This document shows positions 35,391 to 44,558 of a DNA stretch of 64,000 nucleotides, one piece after another. Both the position numbers and the translations under genes were made by a program. The DNA comes from Oceanospirillum linum (GTDB lineage: Bacteria; Pseudomonadota; Gammaproteobacteria; Pseudomonadales; Halomonadaceae): the NCBI RefSeq assembly GCF_900182785.1, contig NZ_FXTS01000004.1, positions 186,001-250,000 on the forward strand, written 5' to 3'. Under the pieces are notes generated by a model. That model made no database searches, was not told the DNA's origin, and worked only from the letters and a program-made list of their open reading frames with translations. Each line of letters begins with the position of its first letter. Position 1 is the first letter of the stretch.

Positions 35391-36191
35391 TCAGGGCTTC
35401 CTGGCCAGAACATGAATATAGCGCCCCATCCGCCAATAGGGTTCCTGGTGACAATAACGCCACTCAAGCTCTAACAGCTTTTCCAGATCTTCATCCGAAG
35501 GCGCTTTATCCCGCAGGTAGTCGGTAAAAACCCGAATACCTGCAACAGAAGCAACCTCCAAACCCAGGTTTTTTAAGCCATCAATCACTAACATTGGTTT
35601 TTGCGGGCTAATGGGCGTTAAACGTAAGCGTTGCCCCGTACCGTCAAGGGTATCTCTAAGTGCTTTGTCGTAGTTACCCTTCACAATATTGCTGAAGCGC
35701 AGGCCATCTTCATTAAAAAACATCAGGGATAACCAACCGCCAGACTGTATCTGATTCACAATAGCAGGCAAGGCATCCAACGGCTGGTGTAGCCACTCAA
35801 GCACCGCATGGCACACCACCAGCTGTGCCGGTGGCACCTGCTCGCTCAGCTCCTGCAAACGGTAGGGATAGCATACTACAGGCTTATCATAGGTCGCTGA
35901 TTGTTCCTGAAACAGCTGATCAGCCTCAGCCCGCATATCATCGGCAGGCTCAGTAAAGGTAACCTGATGACCTTGTTTGGCAAACCAGTCAGACATTTGC
36001 CCCAAGCCTCCGCCAATGTCCAGCACCTGCGCAGAATCAACCGCAGCCACAAAGGGGATTTTCTGCAAATCACGGGCTAAGAGTTCCTGACGCAACCAAC
36101 CTTTGTTGGTGCCGTAGACATTATTACGAAACTTCTCCGCCAATCCGTTAAAGATTTTATCCGTTTGAATTTTAGCGCGGGGTGCAGCCAA
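35391..36191 (-). CDS. cmoM: tRNA 5-carboxymethoxyuridine methyltransferase
   Basis: A 266-residue SAM enzyme matching CmoM (old SmtA): KIFNGLAEKFRNNVYGTNKGWLRQ, VLDIGGGLGQMSDW, CHAVLEWLHQP, then RVFTDYLRDK and LLELEWRYCHQEPYWRMGRYIHV at the end. CmoM turns cmo5U34 into its methyl ester, the step after CmoB. The start is TTG 36191 with GAGG 8 nt upstream. Clustering with cmoA and cmoB supports the call. Confidence 0.9.
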   Translation of the reverse strand: MAAPRAKIQTDKIFNGLAEKFRNNVYGTNKGWLRQELLARDLQKIPFVAAVDSAQVLDIGGGLGQMSDWFAKQGHQVTFTEPADDMRAEADQLFQEQSATYDKPVVCYPYRLQELSEQVPPAQLVVCHAVLEWLHQPLDALPAIVNQIQSGGWLSLMFFNEDGLRFSNIVKGNYDKALRDTLDGTGQRLRLTPISPQKPMLVIDGLKNLGLEVASVAGIRVFTDYLRDKAPSDEDLEKLLELEWRYCHQEPYWRMGRYIHVLARKP

Positions 36192-36372
36192 GGCAGTAAC
36201 CTCTATACAGAGTACAAAAATAAGCGATGTAATAATGAAGTAAAAATTAAGAGGCGGATACTAAAGGATTTTGGCTGGGGGATAAAGGCTGGTGCCTGAC
36301 CTGAAAAGGCCCTATAGGCTATATGCATGGCATCAATAGGGCTCAGGCATGACTTATATATAAAAAACAATA

Positions 36373-36395
36373 TTGGCCGTTCAAGGAACGGCCAA
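36373..36395 (-). terminator. Terminator of the phytase-like gene
   Basis: TTGGCCGTTC (36373-36382) pairs with GAACGGCCAA (36386-36395); a T-rich tract follows on the minus strand. Confidence 0.85.
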
Positions 36396-36418
36396 CGGAC
36401 TATCAATCAAAAAATCAG

Positions 36419-37867
36419 TTACTTATGGCTCTTCAGGTCCAGACCCTTAACAATATATAGGCGGTTACCATCAACGGTTTCAGCATCCAGCATCTTCTGT
36501 TCTAACTCACCACCAGTTGACCAGGTTGCAAAGTCGTCATCATTTAACACGCCCAAGCGCTCACCATCAATCAACCACAAGCCTTCCATCTTATCATGGG
36601 GGTATTGAATCTCTGAGACCATATCCACTACTAAGGTTTTTTCAACCGGCAAAACACCAATCTCTGCCAACCCCTGCCAGCCACGATCCAGTACAACCTG
36701 CTCAACAGTTTGCCCGTTCACAAGCAGGCCTAAACTTTCATCCTGAGAAAGTTTTCCTGTCTCGTCTAAAGACTCCAGATCAGTACCAGAATCTAAATCA
36801 ACACGATAAACCGTTTTTTGTGCGTCAGGGGAAGCTGCACCTGAACCCTTTGGTCCACCAAACAGAAAGGCACCATCGCGCTCCAGCACTAAAAACTCAG
36901 TATCACTGATGGCAACAATTTCAGAATTGGAGTTTTGACTCTTTTCCTGTTTATACAAATACTGTCCAATCGCGCCGGTATCCAGGTTTATAGTTACAAT
37001 GCGCGTCACATCTAAATTTTTCACCACCTTTGATGGGTTATAGATCGTTGACTGCATAATACCCACCAACGTCTTTTCATCTGGTGTAACCGCCAAACCT
37101 TCCATACCGCGGTTGGCACGTCGGTTGGCATACTCTCCTGGAAGCTTAATTTTGCCACGCTCATCGTTAGCAAATGCATTAATCCGGTCTATCTCGATAC
37201 CATCTGCATTGTAATGAACAATATGAGGACCATATTCATCACTCACCCAAAAAGTCCCATCCGTCAATGCTACTAAACCTTCACCATCCAGGCCGTAGTC
37301 ATCTAGCTTAATAGGGTTACTCACTTCATCATAAGCCAATCCAGGTGTCACCAGGACAGGAGAACCATCAGCGTTATATGGCGTTTCGCCTGTCCCACCC
37401 AGTGCAGATGAGTTTGGCAAACCACTAATTAAATGCCCATCACGATCCTTCAGAAGGATCGTCTTACGTAGTTCAACAGCACCATCAGCCATTACTTCAA
37501 ACAGACCGATTCTCGGAGTGTAATCAGGTGTAGGGAACGTCTTGCCTTTACCGTAGCCCCCAGCAAAAGATGCATTCGGGCCCCGGTCAGTCAATGCATA
37601 AAACTGCGTTACCTTTTGTGGATGTGCCGTCATAGCTGAGCCATAACCACCATTACGCACTTCAAAAGCCTTCTGAGTCTTGTTATCGATCAGATCATCT
37701 CTCAGCACTGTATAAGGTAGCAAAGCACCTTCGGAAGAAACTGCATCCAGTACGTGTGTTATGGCAGAATTCTTATTGTCACCGGAATCATTACTGCTAT
37801 CATCACAACCGGCTAAACCGACAGATAATGCAACCACAGCAGTAGCAAAAAAAATCTCTAATTTCAT
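36419..37867 (-). CDS. Esterase-like/phytase-like beta-propeller lipoprotein
   Basis: About 482 residues from ATG 37867, which has AGGTGAG at good spacing. The N-terminus is a lipoprotein signal with lipobox LAGC followed by DD; Asp after the lipid cysteine suggests retention in the inner membrane. The remainder matches the phytase-like esterase family (PF13449): TDRGPNASF, DGEGLVALTDGTFWVSDEYGPHI, NRGMEGLAVTPDEKTLVG and DKMEGLWLIDGERL. The substrate is unknown, though phosphoesters are plausible. A Pho-box-like array lies about 220 bp upstream. It is monocistronic. Confidence 0.85.
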   Translation of the reverse strand: MKLEIFFATAVVALSVGLAGCDDSSNDSGDNKNSAITHVLDAVSSEGALLPYTVLRDDLIDNKTQKAFEVRNGGYGSAMTAHPQKVTQFYALTDRGPNASFAGGYGKGKTFPTPDYTPRIGLFEVMADGAVELRKTILLKDRDGHLISGLPNSSALGGTGETPYNADGSPVLVTPGLAYDEVSNPIKLDDYGLDGEGLVALTDGTFWVSDEYGPHIVHYNADGIEIDRINAFANDERGKIKLPGEYANRRANRGMEGLAVTPDEKTLVGIMQSTIYNPSKVVKNLDVTRIVTINLDTGAIGQYLYKQEKSQNSNSEIVAISDTEFLVLERDGAFLFGGPKGSGAASPDAQKTVYRVDLDSGTDLESLDETGKLSQDESLGLLVNGQTVEQVVLDRGWQGLAEIGVLPVEKTLVVDMVSEIQYPHDKMEGLWLIDGERLGVLNDDDFATWSTGGELEQKMLDAETVDGNRLYIVKGLDLKSHK

Positions 37868-38276
37868 CAAGCTCACCTTTATCTTCATTTTAAGCATCCT
37901 GATAAAACCTCACTTGAGACAGATATCATTCAACGGCAATCAGATATCTCCAATTTCAGCCAAATAAAACCTAAAAGAGGCGATTCCATTCACTCCAGTC
38001 AAGTCCCGTTTATCTTCAATATACCCAATGCAAGTGTTCACAAGTGCCATTACATCGCATGACAACGAATAAAAACTATACTAAGTCCGGCAGATGACAG
38101 TGGTGTAACCTTAATGTGACAAAAATAATCACCTAATAATGTACCTGGCTTTTCAGTATTAACAGGCACCAGGTTAACTTTTAGGTTTGGCGGAAAGGAG
38201 AAAGGAGAGGCTTGGCAGGCAACGGCAAAAGGAATAAAGCCTTACAGGTAAGCTAGGCGAGAATATTTCCAGACAT
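37868..38276. other. Intergenic region upstream of the phytase-like gene
   Basis: About 410 bp with no credible gene. It holds a candidate Pho box at 38090-38122. The part nearest 38200-38260 is purine-rich without clear structure. Confidence 0.5.
38090..38122 (-). promoter_or_regulatory. Candidate Pho box (three 11-bp repeats)
   Basis: Read on the minus strand, three consecutive 11-mers begin TTGTCAC, AGGTTAC and CTGTCAT. The first and third fit the PhoB unit CTGTCAT well and the middle is weaker. The 11-bp spacing is the PhoB signature. It lies about 220 bp upstream of the phytase-like lipoprotein gene, whose presumed function would make sense in phosphate starvation. No -10 was pinned down. 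Confidence 0.4.
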
Positions 38277-38281
38277 AAAAA

Positions 38282-38301
38282 AACCAGCCCGAAGGCTGGT
38301 T
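38282..38301 (-). terminator. Rho-independent terminator of the porin gene
   Basis: AACCAGCC (38282-38289) pairs with GGCTGGTT (38294-38301) around CGAA, followed on the minus strand by a run of seven T. Confidence 0.9.
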
Positions 38302-38333
38302 CTTTTTGTTCGGTATCTTAGCTAATCAGGAGA

Positions 38334-39218
38334 TTAGAAAGACAGAACAGCACCTACAGCAGTAGACTCGGCAGTATCACCATCGCCAAGCTCAACGTAG
38401 GTGTACATGTTGCTGCCTAGGCTATAAGTTGCACCAAACATGTAGTTGGTTTCACTGTCAGCACCAGACTTATCTTCTTCAGACATATCAACAACAGCGT
38501 AAACATTACCCATGCCATAGTTAAAGTCAGCTGAAGCAGAAATAACTGATTTGTATGCGTCAGAAGTTTCGAACTTACCACCCAGAGTCAGAGCGTCAGC
38601 AGAGAACTGCGCACCAACACCAACGCCATCTTCAGAATCAAATGCAGCAGAAGCAACAATGCCTTCAGCTACTGCAAATTTAGCACCCAACTGCATAACT
38701 TGCTGCTTGTCTTCAACTGCTTCCGTACCTTCGTTCAGCTGAACAGAAGCACCAACAGTCAGAGCACCGAATTCGCCAGTGTACTGAACTTGCTGGTTTT
38801 CACCCGCAGTGAAGCTAGATGATACGTAGTCAGCAAACTCAGCTGCGTAAACCATATCATGTACAAAATCGTTTGATACTGTATCAAATGCACCAACACG
38901 AACAGTACCGAAGCTACCTTTCACACCCAGATAGTTCTGGTCAGAAATTTCCAGACCGTCTTTTTGGCCAGTACCCTTAGGTGCGCCTTTGTTGGTGCCT
39001 GCGTCAAATTCAAACTCAGCCTTATAGATAGCAGTTAGGCCATTGTTCAGCGCTTCTTCACCTTTAAAGCCGATGGTGGAACCGTTATCAGCCGCATACA
39101 TATCATCTGTTGCATCTACAACAACCTGAATGTTGCCGTATACAGTAGGAGCCGCTTGTGCAGCTACTGAGAAGCTCATAGCACCAGCAATAGCGGTAGC
39201 AATCAGAGTCTTTTTCAT
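38334..39218 (-). CDS. Gram-negative general porin
   Basis: A 294-residue outer-membrane protein. The signal peptide is MKKTLIATAIAGAMSFSVAAQA, cut before APTVYGN. The mature start VYGNIQVVVDATDD, the loop GSFGTVRVGAFDT and alternating aromatic strands fit the Gram-negative porin_4 group. The chain ends in Phe (AVLSF), the C-terminal signal recognised by the BAM complex. It is probably highly expressed: it has a strong terminator and its own 380-bp upstream region. Its ion selectivity cannot be read, but the protein is acidic. Confidence 0.9.
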   Translation of the reverse strand: MKKTLIATAIAGAMSFSVAAQAAPTVYGNIQVVVDATDDMYAADNGSTIGFKGEEALNNGLTAIYKAEFEFDAGTNKGAPKGTGQKDGLEISDQNYLGVKGSFGTVRVGAFDTVSNDFVHDMVYAAEFADYVSSSFTAGENQQVQYTGEFGALTVGASVQLNEGTEAVEDKQQVMQLGAKFAVAEGIVASAAFDSEDGVGVGAQFSADALTLGGKFETSDAYKSVISASADFNYGMGNVYAVVDMSEEDKSGADSETNYMFGATYSLGSNMYTYVELGDGDTAESTAVGAVLSF

Positions 39219-39599
39219 TTGATAATTTCCTTTCTCTACTCAATCGCTCTGCATAAATGCAGAAGTTTTATCGGTGTGCTGACTGGATATTCATACAATC
39301 CAGCCAATCAATAACCGTTATTGTTTCAATCGCAGGAGCTACTTTAAACATCCTGCGGCCGCATGGCAATAGTCAAATCCGCCCTTTTTTCAATGAATTT
39401 ATACGGTTTTGATCTGTGTCCGTCAAAGATTTAATAATGTAGCTGCTTGGAGAACCAAAGCACCTTAAAGAATGTTTTTGACATATTCATGACAGAAAAA
39501 GAGGCATGCTCAAGTAATCTTTACTGCTTAACCGACAGTATCGAAGCCCGCCTTGGCACAGGTGTCCACTTTTCTTTTGTAACAACTTCACCGAATAAT
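39219..39599. other. Porin promoter region
   Basis: About 380 bp between the porin and the recJ stop. On the minus strand a TTGACT (near 39395) resembles a -35, but I found no convincing -10 at proper spacing. Small open frames here continue antisense into recJ and are not credible. No terminator for recJ was identified. Confidence 0.45.
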
Positions 39600-41375
39600 T
39601 CAGTTTTCTCTGTATGCATATTCAACGATAAGCTGAATACTTCTTCTGCCACGAAACTCATTAATATCAAGCTGATAGGCAAGATTAATCTGGTCACCTT
39701 CTTTAAAATCAATAGTTTGCCCACCCGACAGAGCCTTGAACCAGATCCCTTTGACGGATATGTTTTTCTTCGGATCACTTAACAATAGCTGTAAATGACT
39801 TTGGTCAGCACCTACAACCCTCAGCTCCTCAACCAGAAAAATGCTACTGAAACAGGGCACTTCAAACTCCCTGCCAAAAGGTTGAAGCTGCTGCAGGGTT
39901 GCCCATTTTTTTTCTGTAATTGCTTCAATCTGTAAAACTGAGTCTATTTTCACTACAGGTTGTAACGTCAGATTATTCAGTGCGGCTTCCACAGCAGCAT
40001 TAAAGACCTCGGAAAACTCTTTGAGCCTACTTTTATTCAGCGTCAGTCCGGCAGCCCCCCGGTGACCACCAAATTTCACCAGAAGTTCTTTATCCCAGTC
40101 ATGTACCTGCTGCAGGATATCTCTGATATGAATACCATCAACACTGCGGGCAGATCCCGATAGATGATCGGGATTGAGTGCAGGACAGATCACGATACTG
40201 GGTTTACCCGTTTTTTGAGTAATGCGGGATGCCACAATGCCCTGAACCCCTGCATGTCCATGCTCCAGAAAAACCGACAACCCCTGATAGTTCCTGGCTA
40301 ACTGATCTTCAACCATACGATAAGCATCCTGCGTCATCTCTTGCTCAATCGCTTTACGGTCTTCGTTATCCTGATCAAGAATCGCCAGGTAATGTTCCGC
40401 CTGGTGATCTGTTGGAGATAGCATATAGTGTAATGCAGCATAGGGGTCATCTAACCGCCCCCGGGCGTTAATACGAGGCCCAAGCTGGAAACCGAGTGTA
40501 CCTGCATCAAAAAATTCAGTTTCTTTACGTAGTAGTTTTCGGATAGCACGCCAACAGGGCAGATCAAAACGATTAATCAACTTCAGGCCGGCATGGACGA
40601 CAGCCCGGTTCACAGCGCTTTCACCAAGAGAAACACAGTCTGCAACGGTACCCAGTGCCACATAACTGAGTAAGAAGCCCAGCTTGGGTACCTCTTTTCT
40701 TACTTTTCCCTGCCTAACTAACTGATCCCGGACCTGTGCCATAACCAGCCAACTGACCATGCAGCCAGCGATGGTAGCATCGGGATAACCGCAATCATGC
40801 TGCGTTGGATTCACCACGGCATAAGCCGATGCAGGAGCGCCTTCCTCTGGCAGTGCGTGGTGGTCCGTGACAATCACGTCAATACCCGCTTGCTTCAGCA
40901 GAACAAGCCGGGGCTCATCACTGGAGCCACAGTCCGCGGTAATAATCACATCCGGTAAAATATCCTGATCCAGAATCCGGGAAATCAGGCCTGCGCTAAC
41001 GCCATAGCCATCATTGATTCGATGACCAATCAGGCTATGAATATTATCAGGAGGGACGGCAAATAACTCAGTCAGTGCACGATACAAGACAACATGGGAG
41101 GTGATGCCATCCACATCATAATCTGTCAGCACGCCAATGCGCTCACCACGGCTTACAGCCTGAGCGATCCGTACCGCAGCCTTCTCACAATCTTTCAGCA
41201 ACGTCGGGGGTGGGATATGCTTCAGTGCGGGCGTAACAATACCATCAAGGTTAAAGGTATCGCCCTTAACTCTCCCGGCAATGATTGTGGCTAATAAAGG
41301 ATCCAGCTCCATTTTCCTGGCCTGATCTAAAACGGCGGGATTTAATGCTCTAGGCTGAAAAATGGGACGGCTCAT
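39600..41375 (-). CDS. recJ: Single-stranded-DNA-specific exonuclease RecJ
   Basis: About 591 residues from ATG 41375, the usual MSRPIFQPR start; the frame is open 33 nt further but those residues do not fit. DHH phosphoesterase motifs are present: TDYDVDGI, ITADCG, VTDHH, and RINARGRLDD. DHHA1 follows with KFGGHRGAAGLTL, and an OB-like C-terminus. RecJ degrades 5' single strands in recombination and repair. It is last in the xerD-dsbC-hom-thrC-recJ gene row but has a terminator between it and thrC. Confidence 0.95.
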   Translation of the reverse strand: MSRPIFQPRALNPAVLDQARKMELDPLLATIIAGRVKGDTFNLDGIVTPALKHIPPPTLLKDCEKAAVRIAQAVSRGERIGVLTDYDVDGITSHVVLYRALTELFAVPPDNIHSLIGHRINDGYGVSAGLISRILDQDILPDVIITADCGSSDEPRLVLLKQAGIDVIVTDHHALPEEGAPASAYAVVNPTQHDCGYPDATIAGCMVSWLVMAQVRDQLVRQGKVRKEVPKLGFLLSYVALGTVADCVSLGESAVNRAVVHAGLKLINRFDLPCWRAIRKLLRKETEFFDAGTLGFQLGPRINARGRLDDPYAALHYMLSPTDHQAEHYLAILDQDNEDRKAIEQEMTQDAYRMVEDQLARNYQGLSVFLEHGHAGVQGIVASRITQKTGKPSIVICPALNPDHLSGSARSVDGIHIRDILQQVHDWDKELLVKFGGHRGAAGLTLNKSRLKEFSEVFNAAVEAALNNLTLQPVVKIDSVLQIEAITEKKWATLQQLQPFGREFEVPCFSSIFLVEELRVVGADQSHLQLLLSDPKKNISVKGIWFKALSGGQTIDFKEGDQINLAYQLDINEFRGRRSIQLIVEYAYREN

Positions 41376-41411
41376 GTTTATTCCACACAATAATAAAACA
41401 GAAGGCAAAAA

Positions 41412-41437
41412 AAACAGGGAGCCTCAGCCCCCTGTTT
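41412..41437 (-). terminator. Rho-independent terminator of thrC
   Basis: AAACAGGG (41412-41419) pairs with CCCTGTTT (41430-41437); on the minus strand eight T follow. It separates thrC from recJ. Confidence 0.85.
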
Positions 41438-41484
41438 ACTTGTAAGGTTACAACCAGCACAGACTTATCTGAAGCTGCACGAAC

Positions 41485-42876
41485 CTAACGCTTGTTACCA
41501 ACCACAAACGCCTGAATTGCTTCAGCATCGGCGGGCAGCACTGAGAAACGCTCTTCCCGCTCCATCAGGTCCGCCATGTGCGCGGGTAAAGGCGCACCTT
41601 TAAAGCCCGCCTTTACGATAGCATCTTCAAACTTAGCCGGATGCGCAGTAGCCAGGGTGATCATAGGAACAGCCTTATCACGATTGCAGGTTTCTGCAGC
41701 GCGATAGCCAGTGGCAGTGTGCGGATCAAGTAACTCGCCGGTACGCTCAAAAGCTTCTTTGATCACTTCGATAGTGGTGTCATCATCTACGCTCAGACTG
41801 TCGAACAACTCTCGGGCTTTATCCCAGCGGGGCTGCTCAATATGAACCGGCTCGTTGTTAAAGCGCTTCAGCAGATCTTCTACAGCAGCGCCATCGTTGT
41901 CATAGAGGTCAAACAGTAAACGCTCAAAGTTACTGGATACCACAATATCCATGCTTGGCGACAAGGTATGCAGCAAGGGCTGTTTACTGAAATCATTTTT
42001 ACTGATCACCCGGTGCAGAATATCATTGGCGTTGGTTGCCACTACAAACTGATTGACCGGAAGACCCATTTTGTAGGCGATATAACCCGCAAACACATCA
42101 CCGAAGTTGGCCGATGGTACGCTGAAAGAAACTTTACGGTGCGGTGATCCAACGGCGACAGCAGAAACAAAATAGTAAACAACCTGCGCCATAATACGCG
42201 CCCAGTTAATAGAGTTCACAGCCACCAGACGCGTTTTTCCGCCCAGAAAGTCCTGATTGTTGAAGCTCTCTTTAACGATAGCCTGACAATCATCAAAGTT
42301 ACCTTCAACGGCGATATTAAACACGTTATCCGCCAATACTGTCGTCATCTGACGACGCTGGACTTCAGATACCCGGTTGTATGGGTGCAGGATAAAGATA
42401 TCCACATGATCACAAGGCTTACAGCCTTCAATGGCAGCAGAGCCTGTATCACCAGAGGTTGCCCCCATAATCACAGCATGTTCGTTACGTTTACCCAGGA
42501 AGTGATCCAAAAGACGACCCAGCATCTGTAATGCTACATCTTTAAAAGCCAGTGTCGGGCCATGAAACAGTTCCAGCAGGTAATGGTTGCTATCCAGCTG
42601 TTTAAGGGGCGTGACGGCATCATGTTTGAAGGTGCCGTAGGTATCTTCAATCATGCTTTTCAGTGTATCAGCGGGAATCTCATCACCGATAAAAGCATGC
42701 ATAACCTTGTAGGCGATATCGGTATAGGGCAGTCCTGCCCAGGAAGCGATCTCTTCAGCTGAAAACTGAGGAATAGTTTCCGGCACATACAGGCCACCAT
42801 CACTGGCCAAACCGGTCAGAACAACATCTTCAAAGTTAAGGGCGGGCGCTTGGCCACGGGTACTGATATAACGCAC
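41485..42876 (-). CDS. thrC: Threonine synthase
   Basis: A 463-residue PLP enzyme converting O-phosphohomoserine to threonine. HGPTLAFKDVALQMLGR carries the PLP lysine near 113, and MGATSGDTGSAAIEG binds the phosphate. The start is a GTG at 42876 giving MRYISTRG, the expected N-terminus. It follows hom after 94 bp that contain a hairpin. The length corresponds to the longer threonine synthase form of gammaproteobacteria. Confidence 0.96.
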   Translation of the reverse strand: MRYISTRGQAPALNFEDVVLTGLASDGGLYVPETIPQFSAEEIASWAGLPYTDIAYKVMHAFIGDEIPADTLKSMIEDTYGTFKHDAVTPLKQLDSNHYLLELFHGPTLAFKDVALQMLGRLLDHFLGKRNEHAVIMGATSGDTGSAAIEGCKPCDHVDIFILHPYNRVSEVQRRQMTTVLADNVFNIAVEGNFDDCQAIVKESFNNQDFLGGKTRLVAVNSINWARIMAQVVYYFVSAVAVGSPHRKVSFSVPSANFGDVFAGYIAYKMGLPVNQFVVATNANDILHRVISKNDFSKQPLLHTLSPSMDIVVSSNFERLLFDLYDNDGAAVEDLLKRFNNEPVHIEQPRWDKARELFDSLSVDDDTTIEVIKEAFERTGELLDPHTATGYRAAETCNRDKAVPMITLATAHPAKFEDAIVKAGFKGAPLPAHMADLMEREERFSVLPADAEAIQAFVVGNKR

Positions 42877-42934
42877 GGTGAGATTCTCGTATTCAGGTTT
42901 ATAGCGGCCCGATAGGGTACGGGACGATTATGAT

Positions 42935-42957
42935 CCGGCACCGGGGTAAGGTGCCGG
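42935..42957. terminator. Hairpin between hom and thrC
   Basis: CCGGCACC (42935-42942) pairs with GGTGCCGG (42950-42957). The T-run (CTTTTT) is on the plus-strand side, so it would terminate antisense transcription rather than the hom-thrC message; it may instead stabilise or process that mRNA. Confidence 0.45.
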
Positions 42958-42970
42958 ACTTTTTAATCAA

Positions 42971-44278
42971 TTAGCTATCCAGGTCTTCAACACGGATACG
43001 CACCACTTCACCACAGATATCCACCAGAGATTCGATCTCGCGGATCGCCTCATTCATCTGCAGTTCCTGGCACTGATGTGTCATAAAGATGATCGGCACC
43101 ATCTCGCTCTCTTTATCTTCTTTCTGAATAATGGCTTCAATACTGATGCCTTTATCACTCAGAATGGTGGCAACCCGAGCCAATACACCCGGACGGTCAA
43201 CCGCCTGCAGACGTACATAATAAGCGGTGGATACATCATCCATGGACAGAATTGGCGCATTCTGGTCCAGATTATCCTGAGTAAAGCCCAATGGTGGTAC
43301 GCGATCAGAGTAATCCGTGTTCATACCCCGCGCCACATCCACAATATCAGCAATCACAGAGGATGCTGTTGGCTCTGCACCGGCACCAGGGCCGTAATAC
43401 ATGGTAGGACCTACAGCATCACCCTGTACCATTACCGCATTTAACACGCCGTGTACATTAGCAATCAGACGATCTTTAGGAATCAGAGTTGGGTGAACCC
43501 GCAACTCAACACCCTCTTTGGAGCGTCGTGCAATACCCAGGTGCTTAATCACATAACCCAGCTCATCGGCCTGTTCGATATCCAGCGGAGTGATCCTGCT
43601 GATACCTTCGGTGTAGGCTTTGTCGAACTGTAATGGAATACCAAAAGCCACAGAGCCAAGAATCGTCAATTTGTGGGCAGCATCGATACCTTCAACATCA
43701 AATGTTGGATCCGCTTCGGCATATCCCAACGCCTGAGCCTCTGCCAGCACATCAGCAAAATCACGACCATAGTCGCGCATTTGGGTCATGATATAGTTGC
43801 CAGTGCCATTAATAATGCCAGCCAACCAGTTAATCTTGTTAGCCGCCAGGCCTTCACGAATCCCTTTAATCACCGGAATGCCACCGGCAACTGCCGATTC
43901 AAAGGCAACAATTACGCCTTTAGCTTTTGCAGCTTCAAAAATATCGTTACCGTGTACCGCAATCAGTGCTTTATTAGCTGTTACCACATGTTTGCCATTT
44001 TCAATGGCTGTCATTACAAGTTCACGGGCAACGTCATAGCCACCGATCAGCTCAACAACCACATCAATTTCCGGGTTGTTAGCCACATCAAAAATATCGC
44101 GGGTGACATCAATTCCTGTAGTATCACAGTCAGGGTTATCGCGACGGGCACCAATCTGCTCAACAATAATAGGGCGACCAGTACGACGGGCAATCTCTTC
44201 AGCATTGCGGATCAAAACATTAACTGTGCCGCTACCCACAGTACCTAAGCCACATACACCCACTTTTACCGGTTTCAA
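42971..44278 (-). CDS. hom: Homoserine dehydrogenase
   Basis: A 435-residue monofunctional enzyme reducing aspartate semialdehyde to homoserine. GVCGLGTVGSGTVNVL is the NAD(P) site, ANKALIAVHG and the IINGTGNYI region belong to the catalytic domain, and a C-terminal ACT domain (VRLQAVDRPGVLARV) allows feedback control by threonine. The start is TTG 44278 with GAGGG 7 nt upstream. A terminator upstream at 44509 separates it from dsbC, so it should have its own promoter. Confidence 0.96.
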   Translation of the reverse strand: MKPVKVGVCGLGTVGSGTVNVLIRNAEEIARRTGRPIIVEQIGARRDNPDCDTTGIDVTRDIFDVANNPEIDVVVELIGGYDVARELVMTAIENGKHVVTANKALIAVHGNDIFEAAKAKGVIVAFESAVAGGIPVIKGIREGLAANKINWLAGIINGTGNYIMTQMRDYGRDFADVLAEAQALGYAEADPTFDVEGIDAAHKLTILGSVAFGIPLQFDKAYTEGISRITPLDIEQADELGYVIKHLGIARRSKEGVELRVHPTLIPKDRLIANVHGVLNAVMVQGDAVGPTMYYGPGAGAEPTASSVIADIVDVARGMNTDYSDRVPPLGFTQDNLDQNAPILSMDDVSTAYYVRLQAVDRPGVLARVATILSDKGISIEAIIQKEDKESEMVPIIFMTHQCQELQMNEAIREIESLVDICGEVVRIRVEDLDS

Positions 44279-44508
44279 TACAATACCCTCTTACCTATTC
44301 CTGCATAAACGATTGGTATGCCTGTTTCAGCATATTCTTTTCTGGCAAATACTGTCAGATCTTCACAGAACCTGTCGTTAAATTACTCGCCATTTGAGTT
44401 CCCATCTTATCGTTTTTTCAGCCTGATAAAAACCAAGTCGGCCTACAGAGCGCAAATATTAGCTCTGTTGTTCAACAATAACCGACAGATAGAAAGCCAT
44501 AAACAAAA

Positions 44509-44534
44509 ACGCCCCGAAGTAAGTATCAGGGCGT
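44509..44534 (-). terminator. Terminator of dsbC
   Basis: ACGCCC (44509-44514) pairs with GGGCGT (44529-44534). On the minus strand TTTTTGTTT follows. It lies 25 bp after the dsbC stop. Confidence 0.75.
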
Positions 44535-44558
44535 CCCTTTTAATAAAAACCGGAAAAC

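Noticed and set aside
38111..38130. CRP-type site TGTGA...TCAC upstream of the phytase-like gene
   Set aside because: The half sites are 9 bp apart instead of 6, so the CRP pattern fails; the 11-bp PhoB-like register explains the sequence better.
39447..39782. 111-codon plus-strand frame beside the porin
   Set aside because: Its second half is antisense to the 3' end of recJ and it has no family features.
44279..44508. Threonine attenuator before hom
   Set aside because: No Thr/Ile-rich leader peptide or alternative hairpins were seen; the hairpin here is the dsbC terminator.
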